Part shown: one piece after another, positions 25,163 through 34,251 of the stretch | Position numbering within the stretch: the first letter of the stretch is position 1 | Layout: the number at the start of each line of letters is the position of its first letter | Assembly: GCF_014762705.1 (NCBI RefSeq) | Contig: NZ_JABURL010000026.1 | Span: 1 to 37,209, forward strand | DNA length: 37,209 nt | Direction of reading: 5' to 3' | DNA from: Cyclobacterium sp. | GTDB lineage: Bacteria > Bacteroidota > Bacteroidia > Cytophagales > Cyclobacteriaceae | The notes under the pieces: generated by a model | What the model saw: only the letters and a program-made list of their open reading frames with translations | What the model was told of the DNA's origin: nothing | Databases searched by the model: none | Made by a program: the position numbers and the translations under genes

Positions 25163-27451
25163 TTAAACAAAACTTTCCTGATATAGGGGATAAAAGTCAA
25201 TTTTCCCATTCTTTCTTTTAAAGAAAGCGGCTCCCAGACCGATTTTATTTTCCCCGATTTTTTTCTTAAGATAGGGATTTGACCTGATAATCTCTCTTTG
25301 GGAATAGTCCATATTCCATACCGAAATTTTATCAGACAGGGAATTAATGTCAAACTGGTGTAAATTTTCCGGAACAAAAACCCCCGCATCCAATGCAGGT
25401 TGCAATATTGGGCTTATGGGATCAGCGGGTTTGTCAAGGAGATTTTTTAGGGCATTTTTTATCAATTTATTGTTTGAATGACCCATAATTAAAATCAACC
25501 TCGCCCCCTGTTCCCTGCAGGAAATTTCTATGCTGTTGATCAAATGTGGATCCAGTAAGCTACCCGCAGCCTTCAATGGGATAAGGTCACCAATACCGGA
25601 ATTCAATAACATATTTAAGGGTTCGCGCATATCAATACAGTTTACCACTATTGCCAGAGGATCAACTTTAATAAAATCTTTTAGCTCCTTGTTTTGAAAC
25701 CTTCTGGAGACCAGGTTTCCATCTACATACCGCTTGTTGCCTTCCTCCAGGTAGTGGAGTATCTGGCCGGGAGTTTTCAGTTCATTTTTGTCAATGATTT
25801 CTTTTTTATCTACTACTACTTCATTTTTTGGCGAATAATTTTCCCTTAGTCCTGTAATAGTAATGTCAATTTGGTTTTCCTTGGCAAAAGTATTTTTGTA
25901 GTCATTAAAAATTTCCAAAATATCAGGTTCTATATAGGAAGAAAATGAGGCATCAATTACCACACGTGTCCCTTTGGGTAGGTTCCATAAAGTACGTTTG
26001 ATGGCGGGTTTATTCAAAAAGGAAACTTCATTTGATAATTCAAGCCTAATGGTTTTCCTTTTGTTGTTGAAATTGGTTTCTTCCACATAAAATGGATTGT
26101 AGTAATTGCCTCTCAAAAGAAAAAATACGCTGGATGCAGAACCTATCAGTACACCAATCAGCACATCGGTCATCAATATGGCCATTACTGTCACTGCAAA
26201 AGGAACAAATTGGGACCATCCCTTATGGTACATCCTTGAAATGATAGTAAATGAAGTCAATTTATATCCTACCAGGAGTAATATAGCAGCTAGAGTAGCT
26301 AAAGGAATTAAATTGATTACAGAGCTTAGAAACAATACACTGATGGCCAGCAAAAAACCATGTATGATGGTAGACAGTTTTGTTTCTGCTCCCGCTTCAA
26401 TATTTACTGAACTTCTTACAATGACAGAGGTGATGGGGATCCCTCCGACCAGGCCGGCGATGGTGTTTCCGACGCCCTGGGCTACCAATTCCTGATTAGG
26501 AGGACTTCTTCTTTTATGCGGATCCAGGTTATCGGTGGCTTCCAGGTTAAGTAAGGTTGCAATGGACCCAATTATAGCAATGGTAAAGGCATAGGTCCAA
26601 ACCTGGAAATTGGTAATCGCCGAAAAATCAGGAAAAGTAAGGAAAGAGGAAATGTCATTAATTTCTGGAATACTGACCAGGTGAACTCCACTCAGGTAAA
26701 GTTCGGGAATGAAAAATTTGAAAAGTTGGTTTAATAAAACGCCTAAAATCACAACGAATAAGGAAGGAGGCAATAATTTTATTTTTTTTAAAGGTGTTCT
26801 GTCCCAAAAAACCATAACCAAAAGAGAAATCACCGACAATACAAGGGCTCCGGGGGCAAAAGAGGCTGCCAGTACAATAATTTTTTCTTTAACACCCGAA
26901 AAAAAATCCTGAGAATAATCTAGTATTCGGCTATCATCCATTTCAACTCCCAGAGCATATGGCAGTTGGGAAAAAATCAATATTAAACCAATGGCCGCCA
27001 GGAGACCTTTGATGATACTCGTTGGCATATAATCAGCGATCATTCCTGATTTCAGGAATCCTAGTATTATTTGTATCAATCCACCAAGAAAAAGCGCAAG
27101 TAAAAATATTTCAAAATCCTGCAGGGAATTAATCGCAACCAGTACCACCGCAGAAAGACTGGCGGCAGGTCCTGAAACACTTGTATGTGATTTACTCAAT
27201 ATGCCTATCACCAATCCCCCGATCATGCCGGATATCAAACCGGATATCAAAGGGGCACCACTGGCCAGAGCTATTCCCAGGCACAAAGGTAAGGCCACCA
27301 GGAAGACAACTATTCCAGCAGGAATATCCTTGCCCGGCTTGCTTAAAACCGAACGGCTGATGTCCTCAATTTGTGCTTTTTCGATTAAGTCCTTAAAAGG
27401 TTGGTTTTTACTCAAAATAGGAATTTTTAGTTTAAATAATTTGCTTAACAA
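25163..27451 (-). CDS. SulP-family anion transporter fused to a degenerate beta-carbonic anhydrase domain
   Basis: SulP proteins carry sulfate, bicarbonate or other anions. SulP-carbonic anhydrase fusions are known and proposed to move bicarbonate. In this 762-residue protein, residues 40-450 form the membrane core (PAGIVVFLVALPLCLGIALASG, SVSGPAASLSAVV, RSSVNIEAGAETKLSTIIHG), about 465-545 a STAS-like region, and 560-762 the anhydrase domain. The latter keeps Cys605, Asp607 and Arg609 (CIDMR) and His658. However, the second zinc cysteine of the H-x-x-C motif is Asn661 (GHSNN). It probably cannot hold catalytic zinc in the usual way and may be regulatory. The apparent start is TTG; no in-frame ATG precedes residue 76. 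Confidence 0.9.
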   Translation of the reverse strand: MLSKLFKLKIPILSKNQPFKDLIEKAQIEDISRSVLSKPGKDIPAGIVVFLVALPLCLGIALASGAPLISGLISGMIGGLVIGILSKSHTSVSGPAASLSAVVLVAINSLQDFEIFLLALFLGGLIQIILGFLKSGMIADYMPTSIIKGLLAAIGLILIFSQLPYALGVEMDDSRILDYSQDFFSGVKEKIIVLAASFAPGALVLSVISLLVMVFWDRTPLKKIKLLPPSLFVVILGVLLNQLFKFFIPELYLSGVHLVSIPEINDISSFLTFPDFSAITNFQVWTYAFTIAIIGSIATLLNLEATDNLDPHKRRSPPNQELVAQGVGNTIAGLVGGIPITSVIVRSSVNIEAGAETKLSTIIHGFLLAISVLFLSSVINLIPLATLAAILLLVGYKLTSFTIISRMYHKGWSQFVPFAVTVMAILMTDVLIGVLIGSASSVFFLLRGNYYNPFYVEETNFNNKRKTIRLELSNEVSFLNKPAIKRTLWNLPKGTRVVIDASFSSYIEPDILEIFNDYKNTFAKENQIDITITGLRENYSPKNEVVVDKKEIIDKNELKTPGQILHYLEEGNKRYVDGNLVSRRFQNKELKDFIKVDPLAIVVNCIDMREPLNMLLNSGIGDLIPLKAAGSLLDPHLINSIEISCREQGARLILIMGHSNNKLIKNALKNLLDKPADPISPILQPALDAGVFVPENLHQFDINSLSDKISVWNMDYSQREIIRSNPYLKKKIGENKIGLGAAFFKRKNGKIDFYPLYQESFV

Positions 27452-27631
27452 ACATAATCTTAATTTTCTGATTTTTTATTACCCTTTATCAGAATGACAG
27501 TTTTATGATCACTTCATGGAATTTCTAGTCTTCCTGGTACGATAAAATAATCATGGAATTTACTCCTCTCAAAGGGCAGGCAACAGAATAATTCCTACTT
27601 TTACCCTAGTTTTCATCCAATCAATTAAATA

Positions 27632-28924
27632 ATGCCCATGAAACCGGTCAGAACTGTTTATACGCTTTTTGCTTGCTATTTTTGTTTTGCCATTGATGTC
27701 TTTCCACAGGAAGATATTTTTATCTTTGGTGACCCACTTCCTGATGCACCGGCTCTTTCCTACAGGGGAGATTATCAGGTAGGGGTGCGTACTTTTGATT
27801 TGACACATGAAAATCAGCCGGATATTCAAAATTTTGAAGAGAAGGAAGAGCCTGCCTACGACAGAACTTTAACCGTAGAAGTATGGTACCCTGCTCATCA
27901 CAAGGACAATGCTGTACCGGTTCAATACAAGGATTACTTCGGCGCACCCAATGATGAAAAACGGCCATTGACACCTTTTACCTTTCCGGGCAGGGCAGTA
28001 CGGGAGGCCGATCCTGAACGGAGTGAAAGTCCTTACCCTTTGGTCATCGTATCGCATGGATACCTGGGTTCCCGGTTTTTGATGACTTATCTGACAGAGA
28101 ACCTGGCCTCAAAAGGATATGTAGTCGTTGCTATCCACCATACCGAATCCACCCATGAAAATCCCGGAAAGTTTGCCAGTACCCTTTATCACCGATCCAA
28201 AGACCAGCTTTTTGTGTTGGAAGAAATGGGCAGGCTTGGTAAAGAAAATGCTGACAACTTTTTAGCAGGATTGGTTGATGCCGACCAAACTGCATTGGTG
28301 GGTTACTCTATGGGGGGCTATGGGGTTTTGAATGCAGGCGGCGCTGGATATGCTCCCGGCTTCGTCAATGCTTTTGGACAAATGACAGCGGGAAGTCAAA
28401 AATTAACCGAACGAAGCCTTGCTGATCCGGAATACCAGAAATCTGTCGACCCAAGGATCAAGGCCATTGTGGCATTCGCACCCTGGGGAATGGCAAGAGG
28501 AGCCTGGGATGATGAAGGTCTTCAAAACCTGAAAATTCCCACCTTATTCATAGCGGGGGATCAGGATGATATTTCTGGTTATGAAAATGGGGTGAAGGCC
28601 ATATTCGAAGGAGCAATAAACACCGAAAGATACATGCTTACTTACCTGAATGCCAGACATAATGTCGCCCCTAATCCTCCCTTATCTCCGGATCTTAACA
28701 AGGATGATTACATGCATTATGCAGAGCCTGTTTGGAATGAACGCAGGATCAATAATATCAATCAGCACTTCCTTACTGCTTTTCTGGACCTTCACCTGAA
28801 AGGCATGACTGAAAAGGCCAGGTACCTGGATTTACCGCAAAATTCCCTGGATGAAACCTGGGAAGGCTTTATCCCCAGAACCTCCATTGGTTTGGAATGG
28901 AGGCAGGAAAAACCGGGAATATAG
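27632..28924 (+). CDS. Secreted alpha/beta hydrolase (PAF-acetylhydrolase/dienelactone-hydrolase-like)
   Basis: The 430-residue protein has a hydrophobic N-terminus (about residues 1-26, ending DVFPQ) typical of a signal peptide, so it is likely periplasmic or exported. The alpha/beta-hydrolase fold is shown by LVIVSHGYLGSRF (oxyanion-hole region), VVVAIHHTESTHENPGKF, the nucleophile elbow GYSMGG (Ser226), FIAGDQDDISGY (candidate acid) and LNARHNVAPN (candidate His). PAF-acetylhydrolase-like and dienelactone-hydrolase-like proteins cleave esters or lactones; the substrate here is unknown. Its start could be the first ATG or the ATG two codons on. It is convergent with the PVC gene, 100 bp apart. 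Confidence 0.85.
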   Translation: MPMKPVRTVYTLFACYFCFAIDVFPQEDIFIFGDPLPDAPALSYRGDYQVGVRTFDLTHENQPDIQNFEEKEEPAYDRTLTVEVWYPAHHKDNAVPVQYKDYFGAPNDEKRPLTPFTFPGRAVREADPERSESPYPLVIVSHGYLGSRFLMTYLTENLASKGYVVVAIHHTESTHENPGKFASTLYHRSKDQLFVLEEMGRLGKENADNFLAGLVDADQTALVGYSMGGYGVLNAGGAGYAPGFVNAFGQMTAGSQKLTERSLADPEYQKSVDPRIKAIVAFAPWGMARGAWDDEGLQNLKIPTLFIAGDQDDISGYENGVKAIFEGAINTERYMLTYLNARHNVAPNPPLSPDLNKDDYMHYAEPVWNERRINNINQHFLTAFLDLHLKGMTEKARYLDLPQNSLDETWEGFIPRTSIGLEWRQEKPGI

Positions 28925-28927
28925 GAT

Positions 28928-28945
28928 TGGAATAATAGTATTCCA
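28928..28945. terminator. Small hairpin between convergent genes
   Basis: TGGAATA/TATTCCA forms a perfect 7-bp stem with an ATAG loop, 4 bp after the hydrolase stop. It has no T-run, so termination by the classical mechanism is doubtful. Confidence 0.3.
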
Positions 28946-29024
28946 GGACTTGGCAATTGGGTATACAAATGCCTTTCTGTAACCCATTTATCCAGGCAAT
29001 TTAAAGTAGGTTTTTCAATCCAAC

Positions 29025-32000
29025 TTATAATCTGCTTTGCGCAGTTCCCTGATCCCTCACCTTTATCCGGAGGCTGGCGGGATCAAATTCAGTTAGATCT
29101 ATTCCTACCTGTATCAGGTGCTTTCCTTTGGTTAGCTGGAGAAGTGCTGTTTTCTCCTGAATGGTGGCCATTTGATCAGCAGCCCGGACAGATAATCCTT
29201 GAGTTTCATTGAATTCCAATGCCACCTTTCCTTCATTTAATAATTCCAATTCAAACTGCAGCACGGCCATGTCGTTGCCGGATTCACTTTTAAGAACAGG
29301 CAATTCTGTAACCGGCAAGCTACCGGATACCCTACTGTATAGGTTAATGGTTTTCCCTTGGGATAATTTTCCCGAACCATCCATAGCCGTATCGAGGGCG
29401 GAAAATGCTTTCCAGCGCCTCACATAATTCGCAGTGGGTACCCTGAAATCTCCTGAAGTACCTAGTTTAGATAAATAACCTACCAAATCAATAAACTCCT
29501 GCCTTTCCAAACTTGCGGTTAATCCGGGAGGCATAAGAGAGCCTGAGACATTTTCCCTTCCAGCCACCTGGCTTTTGGGAATGGTAATTTCATTTCCAGC
29601 CATATCCCGCATGATCAGTTCGCTTGCCCCGTCACTGACCAGGTAGCCCATCATCAGGCTGCCATCCGTTTTATTTACCTCTTGAAGTTCATATCCTTCC
29701 TTAACTGATGCTGCCGGATCCAATAATGACGCTATGATATTGTCAATAGGAAGGCTGCTGCCCAAAGAACTTAAATCCGGACCCAGCTTACCCCCGGCAC
29801 CGCCAAGAGCATGACAGCTTTGGCACATCAATGTTTTTCTGCGGTAAATGCTTTCACCCACAATGGGATCCGCTTTGGTTTTGACTTCCTGTGCCAGGGC
29901 ATAAACCTGCTGGTTTGTCAGATCCTGAGACATCCGTTCGGGTGGTAAAATACCTCCTGATGCTTCAAGGGCTTTACGAAGATTTTGGGCCATGGTGCTG
30001 TTACGCCGGTGCCAGGGCAGGTATTGTTGCATGGCCTTTCTTCCGGTTTTGGCTACTGATTCCGGAATGCTTCCTTCCTCAAGATTTTGGAGCAATACGG
30101 CTGTACCTTTCTCAGTACTCAAAAAGGCCGCAAACATAGCCAAAACCTCAGTTTCTGCTAGTCCGCCCCGCCAAAGGCTCAATGATCCGGAAACCGCCTT
30201 TTCCGGATTGCTTCGTGCCAATTGGCTAAGTGCAAGTACCTGGCTTTCTTTATTTTTTGCGTTGGAAGCCAAATCCAGCAATATAAGGTCTCCTTTTTGG
30301 CTTTCCATGGAGGCCAATGCTTCTATTGCTGCCGCTTTTATTCTTTTGCTCCCTTGTAATGAAAAATCAAGCATTTGATTCAATTGTCCTTCAAGATTCC
30401 AAAGTCCGGAAAGTACCAATGCCTTTTCAAGAACTTCTTCCTCGGAGGAACTATAGAGTTGGGAAATCCGGTCCAATCGGGAATCTGGTTGAATCCCTCT
30501 TTGCTTTTTCATTTGGACCAATGCATCAAGCAATAAGATTTGAGAATTGGAAGCGGATAATGACTTTTGGAACAATTGCGCTGCGATGGATTGGTCTCCA
30601 TTCCTGGCCAAAACCTGGATTACCTTTTGAATTTGGGCTTCCGGCACCTCATTGGCAATAAAAATAGGTGCCAACATGTCAGCACTTTCAGCATCATTGA
30701 GGGCTGACAGTGCAAAAACTGTTTTTCCCGGGCTTTCAAAATAGGACTTCTCAGCCATAAGCCTGGGCATCCAGAAATCCTTTAGTTTTCTGATGCTTTG
30801 CCAAAGTGCAAAATCCAGAAATTCGTTCATGGGTTGATCCAAAACATTCAGTGCCAATTTTGCTGCTTCGGGGCTGTTTATTTTACCCAGTGCAATGACG
30901 GCTTCCAACTTGACGTTGGGATCGCTGTCTGCAACAGCTTTTTCCAAAAATGCAGCGGTACCGGGAATATGGCCGATCCATTGGCTCAACACACGGACAG
31001 CAGCTGCCCTGGCTCCAGCCTGTTTTGCATTCAATAAGTCTTTTAACAGCTGTTCATTGACTTCTCCAATAGCCTGAAAAGTCCACAAAGCTTCTAATAG
31101 GTGTTGCTCCTGATTGACATCATTAGAATCCAGGCTTTGGGTGAATGCATTCAGGGAGGATATCACTTTACTCTTGTCTTTGGATTTTAACAATAGCTTT
31201 GCCTGAAGGCGGGTGTTGTTTTCAGCAGCCTTTAATGCAGCTACCAATTGGGAAACATCCATATTGTTCAGATTGGGACTTTTTACAAGAGGGCTGTCTT
31301 TGCGTGTTAACCGCCAGATCCTGCCATGTTCCTGGTCTCTTCTTGGATCGTGGAAATCAACCTCTCCGTGTTGAATAATTGGATTGTACCAGTCTGCAAT
31401 ATAAATGGCACCATCTGGGCCTACTAAAATATCCACCGGCCGGAATCCTATATGATCCGTCCACAAAAGGTCCTCAGCCTGTCGGGATATCATTCCGTTT
31501 GGGGTTTCTTCCAGTACAAAGCGGTTAACGCGGTTGGCTCTGAAGTCATTGGTAATCAGACTTCCCTGCCAGCTATCGGGCAAGTGTCTCCCGGAAACGA
31601 TGTCCAGGCCACTGTGTTTGGGCTGACCCGGATTCAAACCTTTTAAAACTCGTTCAGCACCGGGAGCAGTTACAAATGTGGCTCCGGGAAAGGCATAATT
31701 GATGCCTTCCGTTCCAGCTCCGTCCGTTAAGAAGGCCTTGCCCCATTTGTCGAATTGTAAGCCCCAGGGGTTGATCAGACCTTTGGCAAAAACCTCCAGC
31801 TTTTTGGTTTGCGGGTTATACTGCCATACGCCGCCACCTTCCAATCTGCGAATGCCCCAGGGAGTTTCAACATGGCTGTAAATATAAATTGATTGGTTGA
31901 AATACATCAGGCCATCAGGTCCCCATCGAAAAGTATGAATAAGGTGATGGGTGTCTCCGGTTCCAAATCCAGTAAGAATTTTTTCCTTAACATCTGCCTT

Positions 32001-32489
32001 TCCGTCTCCATTGGTATCTTTTAAATGTAAAATTTCAGTGGAGTTGGCAACATATACCCCTCCATCTCCGGGAAGTATTCCGGTAGGAGTGATCAGGCCT
32101 TCTGCAAAAACCGTGGATTTATCCGATTTACCATCACCGTTGGTATCGTCCAGAACTATGATTTTATCGTTGGCTGTTTCCCCAGGACGAAGATGTGGAT
32201 AGGCGGTACTGCTGACTACCCATAACCTGCCCTGAGCATCCCAGTTCATCTGTATGGGCTTGACCACATCAGGATCTGAGGCAAAGAGGTTGACTTCAAA
32301 GCCTTCTGCCACCTGAAACATTTCCTTTTGAAGTTGAGGATCAGGGGAGGGAATGTCCCGCAAGGCATTTTGTGCCTGAAGATGTATTCCGCAACAAAGT
32401 TCCAAAAGGGTTATAACCACGATTTTGGTGATGCCCTTAGACTTAATTTGGGAGAAGGTAAGGTATTGCATCGGATTACTTTTTTTCAT
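29025..32489 (-). CDS. PVC-type multidomain haem protein (propeller, HEAT-like repeats, cytochrome c)
   Basis: Such proteins are abundant in Planctomycetota and polysaccharide-degrading Bacteroidota and are thought to oxidise sugars or related compounds outside the cytoplasm. The 1154-residue protein has an N-terminal signal (to about residue 40, ending LQAQ), a beta-propeller dehydrogenase-like domain (about 55-400: GILPGDGGVYVANSTEIL, WGLQFDKWGKAFLTDGAGTEG, DHIGFRPVDILVGPDG). HEAT-like helical repeats (about 430-860) come next, then a cytochrome c domain (about 875-1005) with CQSCH at 889-893 and probable axial Met986 (GSLMPPG), and a C-terminal beta-rich domain. It follows the SGNH-like gene by 38 bp, probably one transcript. 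Its redox substrate is unknown. Confidence 0.9.
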   Translation of the reverse strand: MKKSNPMQYLTFSQIKSKGITKIVVITLLELCCGIHLQAQNALRDIPSPDPQLQKEMFQVAEGFEVNLFASDPDVVKPIQMNWDAQGRLWVVSSTAYPHLRPGETANDKIIVLDDTNGDGKSDKSTVFAEGLITPTGILPGDGGVYVANSTEILHLKDTNGDGKADVKEKILTGFGTGDTHHLIHTFRWGPDGLMYFNQSIYIYSHVETPWGIRRLEGGGVWQYNPQTKKLEVFAKGLINPWGLQFDKWGKAFLTDGAGTEGINYAFPGATFVTAPGAERVLKGLNPGQPKHSGLDIVSGRHLPDSWQGSLITNDFRANRVNRFVLEETPNGMISRQAEDLLWTDHIGFRPVDILVGPDGAIYIADWYNPIIQHGEVDFHDPRRDQEHGRIWRLTRKDSPLVKSPNLNNMDVSQLVAALKAAENNTRLQAKLLLKSKDKSKVISSLNAFTQSLDSNDVNQEQHLLEALWTFQAIGEVNEQLLKDLLNAKQAGARAAAVRVLSQWIGHIPGTAAFLEKAVADSDPNVKLEAVIALGKINSPEAAKLALNVLDQPMNEFLDFALWQSIRKLKDFWMPRLMAEKSYFESPGKTVFALSALNDAESADMLAPIFIANEVPEAQIQKVIQVLARNGDQSIAAQLFQKSLSASNSQILLLDALVQMKKQRGIQPDSRLDRISQLYSSSEEEVLEKALVLSGLWNLEGQLNQMLDFSLQGSKRIKAAAIEALASMESQKGDLILLDLASNAKNKESQVLALSQLARSNPEKAVSGSLSLWRGGLAETEVLAMFAAFLSTEKGTAVLLQNLEEGSIPESVAKTGRKAMQQYLPWHRRNSTMAQNLRKALEASGGILPPERMSQDLTNQQVYALAQEVKTKADPIVGESIYRRKTLMCQSCHALGGAGGKLGPDLSSLGSSLPIDNIIASLLDPAASVKEGYELQEVNKTDGSLMMGYLVSDGASELIMRDMAGNEITIPKSQVAGRENVSGSLMPPGLTASLERQEFIDLVGYLSKLGTSGDFRVPTANYVRRWKAFSALDTAMDGSGKLSQGKTINLYSRVSGSLPVTELPVLKSESGNDMAVLQFELELLNEGKVALEFNETQGLSVRAADQMATIQEKTALLQLTKGKHLIQVGIDLTEFDPASLRIKVRDQGTAQSRL

Positions 32490-32527
32490 TTTGAATGATC
32501 TTCAATACTTGATATTCGCAGCAGATT

Positions 32528-33706
32528 TCAGGGTAAACGGTGTAAGCTGAAGTGCAACACTCTCAGATTTTTACCTTGGTTGATCTTGCCATCCAGCCAA
32601 AAAATCAAGGCATCCAGAGATTCCAATCCAGCCTGGTGCCTTCCTTGTTCGTAGGAGCGGAAACCCAATATATAAGTTCTGTTTTGTGGTCGGTATTGCT
32701 GAAAATAAATCTGATCTTTTTCACGGATCAGGTTCAGCATTTGTTTTCCAGCAAGGGAAAAATCCATGGTAAGACCTTCTTTCCAGGTATTTTGATCGGC
32801 AACAGCCAGCAGCTTCCCCTCAAGAAATAGTTGGTAATAACCTTTTTTCAAACCTTGGATACTGATTTTAGGTCCCTTTAAATGATCCGTTAAGGAAAGT
32901 TCTGGCAGGCCGTTTCCATTTATTGTAAATTCCAGCTTTCCTGATTTAAAATCGGCATCCAATACCTTCGTTTCATTACCACTCGTTAATGATTTTTGCT
33001 GTATTTTGATCAGGATATCGGAGGACTTTAGATTCAAGCCCATTTTTTCTCCCATTGTTCGGGCCAGCAGCAGGTAGCCTTTTTGGTTCAGGTGAATTCC
33101 ATTTGGCTCCCACAAATCAGATTGTTTTGCGCTTTCAAAAGTCTCAAAAATATCCAGAAATAACAGGTCTCTTTCTTTTGCGACCCTGGCCATGGTCTGG
33201 TTATAGGATTTGAGATCGCCGGCATAATCATTGGCAAATTTTGCTTCTTTATGCAGGAAATGGGGAATGGAGGAAACCAAAATAGCTTTGGTATTCATTG
33301 TTTCCAAAGAATCCAGTAAACGGTTTAATCCCTTTTCAAAATCACCGAGTTTTTCCTGACCTTTTTGCGCTTCAATGGCTCCGTAAGCAAGAAATGCCCA
33401 ATCGGCCCGGTTTGATTTGATCTGATCAATCAATAAGTCAAAGGGGGAGGGAGGATTGGTATAATAACTCCTGGCATCACCAAAAACGGTATCACCGGAC
33501 CAGCCGAGGTTTCGAAAGGAAAGGTGCTTTTCCGGATAATAGGAGCTGAGCAAATATTCCAAAAAGCCGTATTGTTGTTCGTTTTCCATTAAGGCATTGC
33601 CCAAATAAATCAACCTGTCGCCATCCTTGGGATCAAATTTTTGTTGGGAAAATACCGAGGAACTGTAGCACAGAAGAACAAAAAGAAAAATAATATTTGA
33701 ATTCAT
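32528..33706 (-). CDS. SGNH/GDSL-hydrolase-like protein lacking canonical catalytic residues
   Basis: The 392-residue exported protein (signal peptide about 1-20, ending SVFSQQ) has an SGNH-like fold at about 28-225 and an unassigned C-terminal domain (about 235-392). The usual blocks are altered: block I reads YLGNALME, with Ala38 where the nucleophilic Ser is expected. Block III reads AYGAIEA, with Ile111 in place of Asn. Block V reads PNGIHLNQKGY, retaining His205 but with Asn202 in place of Asp. Block II glycine (SGDT, Gly71) remains. Relatives beside PVC-cytochrome genes often have unusual block I, from memory. It may bind acylated glycans rather than cleave them. It is the first gene of the unit with the PVC protein. 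Confidence 0.82.
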   Translation of the reverse strand: MNSNIIFLFVLLCYSSSVFSQQKFDPKDGDRLIYLGNALMENEQQYGFLEYLLSSYYPEKHLSFRNLGWSGDTVFGDARSYYTNPPSPFDLLIDQIKSNRADWAFLAYGAIEAQKGQEKLGDFEKGLNRLLDSLETMNTKAILVSSIPHFLHKEAKFANDYAGDLKSYNQTMARVAKERDLLFLDIFETFESAKQSDLWEPNGIHLNQKGYLLLARTMGEKMGLNLKSSDILIKIQQKSLTSGNETKVLDADFKSGKLEFTINGNGLPELSLTDHLKGPKISIQGLKKGYYQLFLEGKLLAVADQNTWKEGLTMDFSLAGKQMLNLIREKDQIYFQQYRPQNRTYILGFRSYEQGRHQAGLESLDALIFWLDGKINQGKNLRVLHFSLHRLP

Positions 33707-33829
33707 GACCTTACAATCGGATATTGGTTAGGGTTTATTGGAATAATGATCACAATATAAAAAGTAAGCGTCGAATGGGGACAGAATAATTGAAAAATTC
33801 TATTACTGGCTGTATATTTAATATCAATG

Positions 33830-34170
33830 GTGTAGCCATCAACGGACGTTTGGAATAGCCGTGCGTTCTAAATGTTGAGCCTTTCAATGTGCCGGGTTAT
33901 GCCGTCACTGCGAGACTTAACATTTTAAAAAAATGCAGAAATTGGGATGACGATATGGGTTTTTATCATGTTGATTTTCAACGGATTAACAAACACGTCA
34001 TCGGTAGGGTGCGGTATTTGGCTAAAAAAATTAAGGCGCATTCCTTCGCACCCGTGGCAGTCTGAAGGGGGACGCATGCGACCTTTCGATCCTATTCCCA
34101 TTTCCCGATGGACAGACGCCTTCGCTCCGGTTCAGATCCCTTCGCTGTGCTCGCGATGTCGGGTTTTTTG
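33830..34170. repeat. Intergenic repeat cluster with a 93-bp unit and palindromic remnants
   Basis: GTCACTGCGA at 33904 and GTCATCGGTA at 33997 bound a 93-bp unit containing CTTAACATTTTAAAAAAATG and GGGATGACGAT (about 33943-33953). Beyond 34040 lie CACCCGTGGCAGTCTGAA, GCGACCTTTCGATCC and CCCTTCGCTGTGCTCGCGATG, remnants of GC-richer palindromic elements. The rest of 33707-34251 holds no gene. The weak 7/8 box TAGTTTTA near 34232 is the only promoter-like sign for the next gene. Confidence 0.55.
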
Positions 34171-34251
34171 AATAGATGAAGTCCTGAGAAGTAAAATTCA
34201 GGAAAAAGTTGATATCTTAATTTTAAATTCTTAGTTTTAATAAAAAAACTG

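Noticed and set aside
33947-34171. A 74-codon plus-strand frame.
   Set aside because: It is composed of repeat DNA and palindrome remnants upstream of a clear lipoprotein gene.
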